64,000 bases of DNA from Brevibacillus humidisoli (lineage in GTDB: Bacteria; Bacillota; Bacilli; Brevibacillales; Brevibacillaceae), in the NCBI RefSeq assembly GCF_020923435.1, contig NZ_CP087263.1:4418501-4482500 (forward strand), given 5' to 3'. Position 1 is the stretch's first letter. Each line of letters opens with the position of its first letter. Made by a program: the position numbers and the translations under genes. The notes under the pieces were generated by a model. It was not told where the DNA came from and did not search any database. It was given only the letters and a program-made list of their open reading frames with translations. Below, one piece after another: positions 35,269-43,736 of this stretch.

Positions 35269-36171
35269 ATGCGTAAAGATGTTCAGAAGTTTATCACTCA
35301 TTTTCGTCAACTGGAGGAAAAAACCTTTCAGATGACGGATGAAGAAGAGCGACGCTGGCATCATCTAAAGGAGCGTCTGGCTGCCGCCCCCAGCGAGCCT
35401 GCTGCTGCAGACCATCATCAGATGCCTCGCACGATTGCTGTGGCAAGTTTATACTCCCAGGCGGGAGCCAGCTTTGTCTCTAGCAACGCTGCCTTACTTT
35501 TTGCCGAACGACAAATCAAGACCACCTTGTGTGAGAATCCAACAAAAACATCTTATTTTTACTTTTCCTTTGACAGTGAACGACGAGGGAGTTCTGTGGA
35601 GTCGGATCATCACGGAACTGGGCGGGATACGAGGCTGATCCATTTACTAGGCGGAATGCTGAGAGTATGGGTGACTCTTCCAACGGCTGTTTCGCGTCAG
35701 GTGACGCAGTCCGATGTCGTCAATTGGTTTTTGTCTTGTCGCAGGGAATCGCCGTTGTTGATCATAGATCTTTCGTCACATTGGCGAGAGGAGGTGGCTG
35801 GTTGGATCGCGGATTGGTCTGATGAACTATGGCTCGTCTTTGATTCTGATCTGCCCCGGCTCACCCGCCAATTGATAACAGAACCGTTTCCGGTGATCTG
35901 GAAAAGCAATCGGAAAAAAATCCGGCTGATTGCAAACAAATGGAACCCAACGCTTGGTCGGTCCTCCGTTTTAAAAAAAGTGGAGGGTACCCTTTCGCTA
36001 TGGGGGGAAGGGATAGTCCCTACGGGAGCAAGTGCCCATCTGCCAGCGTTTGATGGGGCAGAAGTTAGTGCCGCTCAGATCAAAGGAAAGTTGCTGCTGG
36101 AGATGTTTGCGGAGCATGCCAAGTGGTTTGAACCGCTGGTCAACTGCCCCGCAAACATCGATCACGCTTGA
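35269..36171 (+). CDS. degenerate ParA/MinD-like protein
   Basis: 300-aa protein that keeps the shape of a TadZ/ParA ATPase without its P-loop. AVASLYSQAGASFVSSNAALLF (about 57-78) aligns with the deviant Walker A region, but Ala67 replaces the essential Lys; LLIIDLSS resembles the Walker B strand. The N-terminal 50 residues are charged and helical. No clear ribosome-binding site, so translation probably depends on the gene five bases upstream. Probably a structural partner of TadZ, not an enzyme; this is inference. Confidence 0.6.
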   Translation: MRKDVQKFITHFRQLEEKTFQMTDEEERRWHHLKERLAAAPSEPAAADHHQMPRTIAVASLYSQAGASFVSSNAALLFAERQIKTTLCENPTKTSYFYFSFDSERRGSSVESDHHGTGRDTRLIHLLGGMLRVWVTLPTAVSRQVTQSDVVNWFLSCRRESPLLIIDLSSHWREEVAGWIADWSDELWLVFDSDLPRLTRQLITEPFPVIWKSNRKKIRLIANKWNPTLGRSSVLKKVEGTLSLWGEGIVPTGASAHLPAFDGAEVSAAQIKGKLLLEMFAEHAKWFEPLVNCPANIDHA

Positions 36172-36248
36172 GTGATGACGGAGGATAGAAAGCGTCTGAA
36201 GATACAAGGCCTATGTAGTCAGACCGCAATAGACAAGGGAGAGGATCT

Positions 36249-37043
36249 ATGAAAAAGAAGACATTGCTAATCATCAGCCTGATCTCGTTCTTGCTTGCAG
36301 GCGGCTCGCTCTATGGAGCGACGAGATATCTGGAGGTATTGGCACAGGAAAAGTTGTTTGCACCGGTTGTCAAAGTAGCGGAGGGGAGAGTGATCGCGCC
36401 TTATGAGCCGATTACTCAAAACGATGTGGTGGTGGTACAGGAAGAGGTGGACGAGTTGCTGGAGGGTTCTTTCTCATCACTGGAGGAGGTGGTGGGAAAG
36501 TACAGCATACAAATGCTGTTCGCCGATGAACAAATCGTTGGACAAAAACTATCCGATGCGTACCTGCTGCCTGATCCGGGAAAGGCGAGATACGAGTTTC
36601 CGCTCAATTCTATCCTGCCTGTGACAGAACTGCGTAAAGGGGATCATGTCAAGGTATGGGTTCGCTACAAATCACAGGATCAACTGGAGCTGCTGCCCCC
36701 TCCAGCAACTTTTCAGATAAACAGCCCATCGGCCGAGAAGTTGTTCGAGACCCAATTGGTTAGCGTAAAAGATAGCAATGGAGCTGAGATCTATACGCTG
36801 GAGCCTCAACTGCTGCCTGGTGGAACGTCAATGGGAGATGCATTTTTTCATGCATCAGAGAACAGGAGGCCGGCCGGAGATGAGCGGAGGTATCGGGATT
36901 ACCGGGCTCAGCCAACTTCCATCCCGGCATTTATCGGATTTAACTTAACGGACAAACAGTACGAGACATTAATCGAAGCGATGCAGTACGGCACCATTCA
37001 GATCGGCTACGTTCTGCGAGAAAAGGGGGATCAAGCTTCTTGA
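36249..37043 (+). CDS. CpaB-like SAF-domain protein, module 2
   Basis: One N-terminal membrane anchor at about residues 6-26. Then an exported domain with the SAF-like pattern APYEPITQNDVVVV, IVGQKLSDAYLLP and a beta segment RYEFPLNSILPVTELRKGDHVKVWVRY that parallels the CpaB protein of module 1 (LSIPVDNVIGVTPQLAVGDRVHVYA). 264 aa. ATG 36249 follows AGGGAGAGG. It overlaps the next gene by four bases and opens Tad module 2. Confidence 0.75.
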   Translation: MKKKTLLIISLISFLLAGGSLYGATRYLEVLAQEKLFAPVVKVAEGRVIAPYEPITQNDVVVVQEEVDELLEGSFSSLEEVVGKYSIQMLFADEQIVGQKLSDAYLLPDPGKARYEFPLNSILPVTELRKGDHVKVWVRYKSQDQLELLPPPATFQINSPSAEKLFETQLVSVKDSNGAEIYTLEPQLLPGGTSMGDAFFHASENRRPAGDERRYRDYRAQPTSIPAFIGFNLTDKQYETLIEAMQYGTIQIGYVLREKGDQAS

Positions 37044-38179
37044 AGACGATCGTTTGCTTCCCTATGAAGTCCATGGTGGGGACGTTCATGCCCCCTGCAT
37101 GTGAGGTTTTGTCCACTGATCAGCCGGAGGAGTGCTTCGCGCTGGCCGCCTTATATAGGCCTGATGCAGTAATTCTGTTTTCGGAGATGTTTGACCAGCC
37201 GTTATGGGAATGGATGCCCTCTCTTAGGTCACAGCTGCCTGCGGAGATGCTCAAAATTATCGTCCCGCTCCATAAAGACGAGCAGATGATGAAAAGGATG
37301 GTTGCCGATGAGCATTTCTCCAATACATATGTGCTGCCTGCCAGCTTGACATATCAGGAAATCAGCAGGCAGCTGGAAAGCGTGCTGGGTCTGTCCGCGC
37401 ATGATTCTGTACAGACGAAGCAGACTGAACGAGGTAAAGAGGGGAAAGTATATACCCTATGCAGCCATGGTGGGGCGGGTGTGACCACTTTTGCCATTAA
37501 CTACCCTGCGGTTCTGGCCCGACGAAACCCGGGCCTATCTGTTGCGGTGATCGACTTGAGTGTGGAAAAGCCTGACCTGACCCACTTTTTCGCCTTGGAT
37601 CGGCATCAGCTTTCCCTGTTTCGTCCTGATCTGATCAGTTTGGCGGCGGCCGAGAGAAGGGATTGGTATTTGGCTTTCAAACCGAGCGATTTTATTCCCA
37701 ACCTGTTCTATTCCAGCGGGATCAGCCGGTGGAGAAGCCATGAGATCTCGGTGCTGCTTGCTGTTTTGCGTAGCCGGTTTGATTTCATCTTTGTCGATTA
37801 TGGCTGCTGCTTCCCTGAGACGGAAGCTTTGCACCGACTCATGCAGGAAGCGGACTGCAACCTGTTTTTCGCCCGCTCCGATCCCTTTAGTCTATCGGGT
37901 GCATCCAACTGGGCAAAGCGGTGGCAACCTCTTATGCCCAACTTGTGTCTGTTGGTCAGCAGCTACGAGCGGGATGCCATCAGCATCAGGAGGATCAAGG
38001 AGGTATCGCTGCTTCCGCTGTATTGGTCGATCCCGCGGCTTCCGTCCGGCAGACTGGTTCAATCATTGCTGACCCGCAGCGTATTGGTGGAAGAATTGTT
38101 CCCTCCGAGAGAGTACATCAACAGCTTACGGGGGTTGGCTGAGGAGATGGTGAACAGGGAAGGGGTGACGGTATCCTGA
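37040..38179 (+). CDS. TadZ-like protein with a degenerate P-loop, module 2
   Basis: 379-aa homologue of CpaE/TadZ: a receiver-like N-terminal region (about 1-120) and a ParA-like fold. At the deviant Walker A site CSHGGAGVTTF (141-151), the signature Lys is His143 and the catalytic Lys is Val148; only the glycines and threonines remain. VAVIDLSVEKPDLT and FIFVDYGCCFPETE keep the later strands. ATP hydrolysis is unlikely. TTG 37040 follows AAAGGGGGA, and the stop overlaps the following ATPase gene. Confidence 0.75.
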   Translation: MKTIVCFPMKSMVGTFMPPACEVLSTDQPEECFALAALYRPDAVILFSEMFDQPLWEWMPSLRSQLPAEMLKIIVPLHKDEQMMKRMVADEHFSNTYVLPASLTYQEISRQLESVLGLSAHDSVQTKQTERGKEGKVYTLCSHGGAGVTTFAINYPAVLARRNPGLSVAVIDLSVEKPDLTHFFALDRHQLSLFRPDLISLAAAERRDWYLAFKPSDFIPNLFYSSGISRWRSHEISVLLAVLRSRFDFIFVDYGCCFPETEALHRLMQEADCNLFFARSDPFSLSGASNWAKRWQPLMPNLCLLVSSYERDAISIRRIKEVSLLPLYWSIPRLPSGRLVQSLLTRSVLVEELFPPREYINSLRGLAEEMVNREGVTVS

Positions 38180-39528
38180 TGATCGCGGAAGCCAGGCGCT
38201 GGGAAGCCAGCCAGATACGAGGTATCGAGGACATCAAGCAGGCAGCTAGGGACTATCTGAATCATTATGGCAAAGGTAGAGAAGAACGTCTGGAGATGCA
38301 GCGCATCCTGACGCTTGCCGAGCATGGCGACAGGGAGAGTCAACAACATATCATTCTGCGGCTGCAGCACTACTTTGAAGAGATTCTGGACAGGCCGATC
38401 GTTGAGCAAGTACTGCCTAAGGTTAATGTCTATGAGGGGTTAACGTATGCCACCTATGGATGGGGCATCCTTGATGTCATTTTGCAGCTCTCACCATGGG
38501 TGGAAGAGGTGCGCATAACCGCTGGAAAACCAGTTGCCTATTTAGAGAAGGGGATCAAAAAGTTTTTTCCCTACCAGCCGAGCTGGCGGGAAGTAGAGAT
38601 TCTCCAGCAAAAGTTGAGCAATGCAGCCGGCTTAACTTTTCACGAGAAAAAGCCGCGATTAAGCGGCTATCTGGAAAAGATAAAAGCTCGTTTGACGATG
38701 TTTACCTATCCATACTCCCGGATGCCGACACTTATCGTCAGACGCTTTACGACTGTAAGCTTTTCACTTGATCAGCTGCGTACACAGGAGCATCCTACAT
38801 TCGATGAGAGGGTGCAGGCCCTGTTGGAGCAGCAGGTGTACGGTCGGGGGAATCTGCTGGTGATCGGTCCGATGGCTGCAGGGAAAACGACATTGATGAT
38901 CTGCATGCTGAAGCTAAAAAATCCGGCCAAGGAATACGTGACGATCTACGAGAGCGAGCATGAGATGCGCTTCGGCGACGTATGGCCTGGAGAAGTGATT
39001 GAACTCCAAAACGTTGAAGAGATCGGTATCGACCTGACCAGTTCATTTAAAGACGTATACCGATCGACGGCCAATACTGTGCTGATCGGTGAGATCAGGG
39101 AGCCAATCGAAGCCCATCATTTTATCAACGCGGGGATTCGTGGGACCGATGCGACGATCGCCGCCCTGCACGAGCGGTTTCCCCACCAGGCATTAAACGA
39201 TTTGACGGATCTGGTTTACCAGTATGGAGGGCGCAGCATCGAGTTGACGCAAGAGCGGATCAGCCGGGCAGTCAATTTCATCAATTCGCTGAAATATCGC
39301 AACGATGGACACCGTTTTATCGATGCAATCAATACGACGCAGTGGAATCAAGAGATGCAGCGGGTAGAGTCAGTCCCTCTGGTTGTACGAAATGTGGCAA
39401 CGGGCGAGTACGAATGGACAGGTAAGAAGCTCTCTGGCGAGTTGGTCGAGTATATGTGCCATATGGGGGAAGCAAACCTTTCCGTCTTGCAGGAATTGGG
39501 CGTAACGGATATTGGGAGGCAGTTATGA
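38179..39528 (+). CDS. TadA/CpaF-type secretion ATPase, module 2
   Basis: 449-aa motor ATPase, clearly different from the one in module 1. Walker A is GPMAAGKTT (Lys236), followed by TIYESEHEMRF in the Asp-box position, Walker B-like NTVLIGEIREPIEAHHF, and a His region DATIAALHERFPHQAL. Unlike the degenerate TadZ upstream, this enzyme appears active. ATG 38179 overlaps the preceding TGA, with AGGGGTGA upstream. The end overlaps the next gene (ATGA). Confidence 0.88.
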   Translation: MIAEARRWEASQIRGIEDIKQAARDYLNHYGKGREERLEMQRILTLAEHGDRESQQHIILRLQHYFEEILDRPIVEQVLPKVNVYEGLTYATYGWGILDVILQLSPWVEEVRITAGKPVAYLEKGIKKFFPYQPSWREVEILQQKLSNAAGLTFHEKKPRLSGYLEKIKARLTMFTYPYSRMPTLIVRRFTTVSFSLDQLRTQEHPTFDERVQALLEQQVYGRGNLLVIGPMAAGKTTLMICMLKLKNPAKEYVTIYESEHEMRFGDVWPGEVIELQNVEEIGIDLTSSFKDVYRSTANTVLIGEIREPIEAHHFINAGIRGTDATIAALHERFPHQALNDLTDLVYQYGGRSIELTQERISRAVNFINSLKYRNDGHRFIDAINTTQWNQEMQRVESVPLVVRNVATGEYEWTGKKLSGELVEYMCHMGEANLSVLQELGVTDIGRQL

Positions 39529-40430
39529 TTACACTGCTGCTGATCCCGACGGGCATCTGCCTGGTGGTCGCCTTTTTGACAGCAGGTGTAGTTCTACAGA
39601 AAAACTGGTCAGCCCCCAATGTGTTATACTCCAAGACGGTTGCGGCACTCCGCTCCAAGCTGCTGGAAGACAAAAACGGAAGGTATTTGTATCAGCGTTA
39701 CGCGATTTGGTGCAGTGTGACCGATAGCAGGATGACACCAGAAGGATACGCCCTGCTGTCATTGTGCTGTTCGGTCATCGGTTTTGGGGCAGGGCTGTTG
39801 ATCGGCAATATTGTGGTTTCGCTGTCGTTGTTCGTGCTTCTGCTGATCAGTCCAACCCTGATTCTGTTTGCCAGATATATCGTCCGGGTCAACAAAATGA
39901 TCCGTTCATTTGCTCACTTTGTCGACCTGTTCACCAGGCATTACAGCAGTCGCAAAAACATCGTGCTGGCATTTCGAGACATGGTAGCTGATTGTCCGAA
40001 GGACCTACAGGGAGAGCTCATCCTGCTCAACAATACGATGGCAGACGGAACAGGTGCGCTAAAAGCGATCGAATCGTTTGCCGAGCGGATCAACCATGTG
40101 TGGGCACATGATTTCTCGATGTACATCACGAGTGGTTTGGAAGGGGAGACGGCTGATATTCAAAGTGCATTAAACCGCTTGACCAGCGAGATGTTTATTG
40201 AGCAGGGAGAGCGGGAAGAGAGGCGGAGTGAAATCTACGGTATCTGGATCAGCTTGATTTTGGTGATCATCATTTCTCTATTGTTGATTCCCTACAATCA
40301 CACTCTGTTGAAGGACACGTATCGCCTGTACTTTTTGACCCCTGATGGACAAGCCCTACTATCGCTCGCTGTTACCGTGTGGTCCTTATCAATCCTGCTG
40401 GCATTTATCTGGGGGAGGAGGCATGGCTAG
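39525..40430 (+). CDS. TadB-like platform protein, module 2
   Basis: 301-aa membrane protein with the layout of TadB: an N-terminal helix (about 3-24), paired helices (about 73-112), a cytoplasmic F-type helical domain (RSFAHFVDLFTRHYSSRKNIVLAF; later GALKAIESFAERI) and two C-terminal helices. Similarity to module 1 TadB is in arrangement more than sequence. The frame is open from 39456, but GGGAGG before ATG 39525 decides the start. Confidence 0.78.
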   Translation: MITLLLIPTGICLVVAFLTAGVVLQKNWSAPNVLYSKTVAALRSKLLEDKNGRYLYQRYAIWCSVTDSRMTPEGYALLSLCCSVIGFGAGLLIGNIVVSLSLFVLLLISPTLILFARYIVRVNKMIRSFAHFVDLFTRHYSSRKNIVLAFRDMVADCPKDLQGELILLNNTMADGTGALKAIESFAERINHVWAHDFSMYITSGLEGETADIQSALNRLTSEMFIEQGEREERRSEIYGIWISLILVIIISLLLIPYNHTLLKDTYRLYFLTPDGQALLSLAVTVWSLSILLAFIWGRRHG

Positions 40431-41270
40431 ATGCAGATCAACCTGCTGTATCTGTTCGTCTCGCTTGGAGGCATTTGTCTATTTGTTTCGTTTTTCCTCT
40501 GGGGGGTCCAGCTAGCTGGTACACGGCGCAGGAAACTGCTGATCCCAACCGGACTTTTGAACACATGGAGAGAAGCAGTGGAAAAGGAGGAGGACGAGCA
40601 CTGGGAACGTCTGCTTAACAGGTCGGGGCGACTGTTTGGTTGGGGGAAGGCGGAGTGGATAGGCGTTCAATGGATGTCGGGGGTTGGCTTGCTCGTTATT
40701 CTCTTGTTGTGGGCTGTGCTAAGTCGTGCGGCCTCCCTATCGCTCCTTTTCATTTGCCTAATTCCCTGTATCGGGTACTTTTTCCCCTACCTGATCCTGA
40801 AAGGGTGGGCCGGTATTCGGGAGGAGACGCTTAGTCTGGACATTGCCCGATTTGTCAACCGGTATGCCAACCTCTTGGAAAACCAGGTTCCGCCATACGA
40901 TGCGATGGTAAAAGCGGCGCGGCCTACGCGAAAACTGAAGCACTATATTCCATCTTTATCGGAATGGAATCGCGATCGCTTCCAGGCGTTAGAGCGCCTC
41001 AAGAGGGATTTAGGCATTGACGATGCCGTTATGCTTGTCTCCAACATGCGGACGGTGGAACAGCTTTCCCCGGACATGATTGCCCTGACGATGCATCGTC
41101 TGGAGTGGACGGTGGACAACAGAAGGATGCATCGTCACCGCAAAAAGCTCAAATCGTTGGGAATTGGCTACAGTATCATCGTCTACCCTGCTTTTTACAT
41201 CGGACTGATTGTAGCCATGTTCCCCTGGTACAAGCTGTTGACGGAAATCCTCGACAAATATCTGACGTAG
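40431..41270 (+). CDS. TadC-like platform protein, module 2
   Basis: 279-aa membrane protein. Helices lie at about 4-25, 82-100, 103-125 and 243-265; the F-type domain has LSLDIARFVNRYANLLENQVPPYDAMVKAA (in parts near 138-166). GGGGGAGGAG precedes ATG 40431. It directly follows the TadB-like gene and is followed by a row of very small genes. Confidence 0.78.
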   Translation: MQINLLYLFVSLGGICLFVSFFLWGVQLAGTRRRKLLIPTGLLNTWREAVEKEEDEHWERLLNRSGRLFGWGKAEWIGVQWMSGVGLLVILLLWAVLSRAASLSLLFICLIPCIGYFFPYLILKGWAGIREETLSLDIARFVNRYANLLENQVPPYDAMVKAARPTRKLKHYIPSLSEWNRDRFQALERLKRDLGIDDAVMLVSNMRTVEQLSPDMIALTMHRLEWTVDNRRMHRHRKKLKSLGIGYSIIVYPAFYIGLIVAMFPWYKLLTEILDKYLT

Positions 41271-41280
41271 GAGAAGGATT

Positions 41281-41451
41281 ATGACAAAACTATTTGCGAT
41301 TATTATGTGCATCGTCTTTACCTTGGGAATTGTGGTGGCTAGTATGAGTGAAATCAACGAATCGATCGTGAAGGAAAACGGACTTCGCGACAAAGCGGTC
41401 ACTTGGATCGATCAAGCAATACCAAATAATTCGAATGGGAGTGGTAAGTAA
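41281..41451 (+). CDS. small membrane-anchored protein 1, module 2
   Basis: 56 aa: one hydrophobic N-terminal helix (LFAIIMCIVFTLGIVVA) and a short hydrophilic tail ending NSNGSGK. GGAGAAGG precedes ATG 41281. Its stop TAA overlaps the next ATG. It could be a pilin-like subunit or an assembly factor, but it lacks the Gly/Ala cleavage site with Glu at +5 expected of Flp pilins. Confidence 0.7.
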   Translation: MTKLFAIIMCIVFTLGIVVASMSEINESIVKENGLRDKAVTWIDQAIPNNSNGSGK

Positions 41452-41654
41452 TGTCCAAAATGTTCTTTATCTTTCTCGCATGTGTGATGGTGTTGGGGAT
41501 TGGCGTAAGCTCGTACGGCAACGAATTGTCTCCCTCAGCAATCAACTCTGCGGAAAATATTAATGACTCGGTATCCTCACTCAACTACGACACCCGAAAC
41601 GCGCGCGTCCAGTTTACCATGCAAAACGGCACCAGCTACACAAGTGGGGATTAA
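41451..41654 (+). CDS. small exported protein 2, module 2
   Basis: 67 aa: hydrophobic N-terminus (FFIFLACVMVLGIGVSS) resembling a signal peptide or anchor, then a polar Asn/Ser-rich segment. ATG 41451 overlaps the previous stop and the next ATG starts at the following base. The polar part could be exposed outside the cell. Family unknown. Confidence 0.7.
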   Translation: MSKMFFIFLACVMVLGIGVSSYGNELSPSAINSAENINDSVSSLNYDTRNARVQFTMQNGTSYTSGD

Positions 41655-41798
41655 ATGACGCACGTAATTTCCCTTTTCGTGATTGTCGTCATGGTTGGGA
41701 TGCTGTCCACCGCCCTATGGGCACTGGGCCCGGTGGAAAAAGTAAACCAGAGCCAGCAGGTGCGTGTGCATACAGCTTCCACCCTAATCTTTCACTAA
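41655..41798 (+). CDS. small membrane-anchored protein 3, module 2
   Basis: 47 aa: hydrophobic helix (VISLFVIVVMVGMLSTALWAL) and a short basic/polar tail. ATG 41655 directly abuts the preceding TAA, with GGGGA just upstream. The tight packing supports a real gene despite its size. Family unknown. Confidence 0.6.
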   Translation: MTHVISLFVIVVMVGMLSTALWALGPVEKVNQSQQVRVHTASTLIFH

Positions 41799-41838
41799 CG
41801 GGTCGGTATCGGAAACGACTCGGCATGGAGAATCGGCG

Positions 41839-42249
41839 ATGAACAAATTGACTGTTTTTATCATCTGCTTAGGAGTATTGATCACGATCTTTTCCATGAT
41901 CGTCTGCATCGAGATCTACTCATTGGAGCGGGCGATGGCTCGCGGATTTTATTCTGACATCTTGGATGACATGCAGGATATCGGATATCTGGACAGTCGT
42001 CTTGAACAGTACTATACCGCAAAACTCGACTCGTTTGGCTGGCAGCCTCTTGATGCAGATTATTTTACTGGTACCTTGCCGCGAACTGCTACAGCCCGGG
42101 CAAAAAAGGAACAGAACCAACATGTTTTGCTCGTTGTGCGGATTCGTCCTTCACAGGTTTCTCAGTGGCTTCATTATTTTCAGGAGGGGGAGAGGGACTT
42201 CTTGTTTACAGGCAGCCGCCCCTCCGAATACTTTAGTCCGGAGTGGTAA
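41839..42249 (+). CDS. membrane-anchored protein 4, module 2
   Basis: 136 aa: N-terminal helix (LTVFIICLGVLITIFSMIVCI, about 4-24) and a soluble domain with LDDMQDIGYLDSRLEQYYTAKLD and a closing FLFTGSRPSEYFSPEW. Topology matches TadE-like minor pilins, but the prepilin cleavage site is missing. No family recognised. Confidence 0.65.
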   Translation: MNKLTVFIICLGVLITIFSMIVCIEIYSLERAMARGFYSDILDDMQDIGYLDSRLEQYYTAKLDSFGWQPLDADYFTGTLPRTATARAKKEQNQHVLLVVRIRPSQVSQWLHYFQEGERDFLFTGSRPSEYFSPEW

Positions 42250-42252
42250 CGT

Positions 42253-42405
42253 ATGAACAAACTGATCTCGGTATTGGCTCTGACGGTGATTGTCGTCCCA
42301 TTGTCCGCAACTGTGTTGATGACCGGACCTGACAATCTGCTGGATGCTTGTCAAACGTTTTTTGAGAAGCTGCTGGAGCGGGCGACAAGCTTTGGAGTGG
42401 TCTGA
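42253..42405 (+). CDS. small membrane-anchored protein 5, module 2
   Basis: 50 aa: hydrophobic N-terminal segment (LISVLALTVIVVPLSATVLM) and an amphipathic tail (LLDACQTFFEKLLERATSFG). ATG 42253 is three bases after the preceding stop, and its TGA overlaps the next ATG. Family unknown. Confidence 0.62.
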   Translation: MNKLISVLALTVIVVPLSATVLMTGPDNLLDACQTFFEKLLERATSFGVV

Positions 42406-42818
42406 TGGGGCAGTTGATCACAACCTTTCTCTGTGTGGCCGTTCTGTTGGTGGTCCCACTGGGAGTGGTACAGGTACATATTGTGATGCAGGTACAGAGT
42501 GAACTGGCAGATATTAGTATCTCCGCATCCAAATACATCAGCAACCGCGGCGGATTAAACCAGCAGGACGTAGAACAGGCTGTCCGCAGCTTCATTGAGC
42601 AAGAGCTAACCGGAAAAGGATTTCGTATTCAAGCGGCCGACGTGACGGTTGAGGTCAGTCGACTAAGTGCCGCCGATCCGTTGCTGTGGAGTCACGAAGA
42701 TCAGTTTCGTCTGCTGATCGGGGTACCCTATCCCTCTATCACCAGGTTGTTCTTGGAGAGGGAACGGATCACCGTCAGCAGGATCGGAACGATTAACGTA
42801 ATGGATTACGATTTGTAG
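42405..42818 (+). CDS. membrane-anchored protein 6, module 2
   Basis: 137 aa: N-terminal helix (LITTFLCVAVLLVVPLGVVQV), then ISISASKYISNRGGLNQQDVEQAVRSFIEQELTGKG, a stretch reminiscent of TadE-type or DUF4320-type proteins of Firmicutes (from memory, not checked). The C-terminal half is beta-rich. Translationally coupled to the gene before. Probably a minor pilin-like part of module 2. Confidence 0.65.
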   Translation: MGQLITTFLCVAVLLVVPLGVVQVHIVMQVQSELADISISASKYISNRGGLNQQDVEQAVRSFIEQELTGKGFRIQAADVTVEVSRLSAADPLLWSHEDQFRLLIGVPYPSITRLFLERERITVSRIGTINVMDYDL

Positions 42819-42899
42819 ATTTGTAGGCCTAGTTCGGCTAAAAGGTGAGGGAGCAGTACAAGACAGTGCTAGGAGGGGAGAGCAACGGGGGTTCAACTC

Positions 42900-43490
42900 T
42901 TGTCCATATCGGCCATGCTGTTGTTTCTATTATTCGGGCTAGTCGTGTTTGATGCTGATCTGGCGATGCACAAAAAGCTGGAGGTGAAATCCCTACTGGA
43001 ACTAGCCAACCATGATGCCACCTTTGCGGTCAACCAGGCGCTCAAGACGGAGGGAATTATCGACCTGAATCTGGATGAAGCAATGGACCGCTTTGAGCGG
43101 CGGATGGAGGAGAACGGTGGGTACAGCCGGCAGGGTGCTCTATTGCAGCCATCCAGGGAAAGTGTTACCTCTGACCCACTGTCGTTTACTTACTACTATA
43201 TCGACTTTCAGCATTGGCAGAGAGACGTTTCATTTTCTCTGCGCTATGACGAGGACCAGGTGCACAACTTGCAGCTGATACATGCAGAGCATGGTGACAT
43301 CATGCGCCCGGAGGGAGGATATGTCGAGGTTGAGATCACCACTGAAGACGGGGAGATACTTCAGCTGTCACCCAAGCGGATGGTTGGTCCTTCACTGGTC
43401 GTGGTCGCGTACGTGGATGAACAGCCGTTTACTCCACTGCTGTCCGGACATGCTTTTCCGGTGGTTAGTGTGGAGGAGTTGAAATGGTAA
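42900..43490 (+). CDS. membrane-anchored protein 7, module 2
   Basis: 196 aa: short hydrophobic N-terminus (AMLLFLLFGLVVFDADLAM), then a soluble domain (LELANHDATFAVNQALKTEG; YVEVEITTEDGEILQL). The start is TTG 42900; no ATG or GTG fits. GGGGG at 42887-42891 is well spaced, while a stronger AGGAGGGGAG at 42871 is about 20 bases away. Last gene before a terminator. Family unknown. Confidence 0.62.
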   Translation: MSISAMLLFLLFGLVVFDADLAMHKKLEVKSLLELANHDATFAVNQALKTEGIIDLNLDEAMDRFERRMEENGGYSRQGALLQPSRESVTSDPLSFTYYYIDFQHWQRDVSFSLRYDEDQVHNLQLIHAEHGDIMRPEGGYVEVEITTEDGEILQLSPKRMVGPSLVVVAYVDEQPFTPLLSGHAFPVVSVEELKW

Positions 43491-43517
43491 GGGAGGTTTC
43501 AGTAGAGCCTCCTTTTT
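43491..43517 (+). terminator. terminator of Tad module 2
   Basis: GGAGG (43492-43496) pairs with CCTCC (43508-43512) across an 11-base loop; five T residues follow. Confidence 0.6.
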
Positions 43518-43541
43518 CAATTGCTCACATTTTGTAAAAAA

Positions 43542-43568
43542 ATGTCGAATTGATATAAAAATCGACAT
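43542..43568. repeat. inverted repeat upstream of the sigma factor gene
   Basis: Perfect 7-bp arms ATGTCGA and TCGACAT are separated by 13 AT-rich bases. A related TTTTGTCGAAA lies at about 43668-43678, near the TATAAT (43690-43695) that probably serves the sigma factor gene. Candidate operator. Confidence 0.5.
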
Positions 43569-43736
43569 GCTGTTCGCGACTCATCATTTCCACAAATCGG
43601 GTTCATACCCATCTATTATTACGAACGCTTCGTTAATATTCTGTAAAAGCGGGAGGAATTCACCCCCTTTTGTCGAAATATGCTTACAATATAATTAACT
43701 GAATATTTTTCATTTTGAATGAAGTGAGGGTTGCGA

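Noticed and set aside
25944..43490. Type IVa pilus or competence (Com) system
   Set aside because: Gene content (CpaB, TadZ, CpaF-type ATPase, paired F-domain proteins, Flp pilin, TadE) fits Tad; no ComG-type pilins with GFTLxE starts and no PilT.
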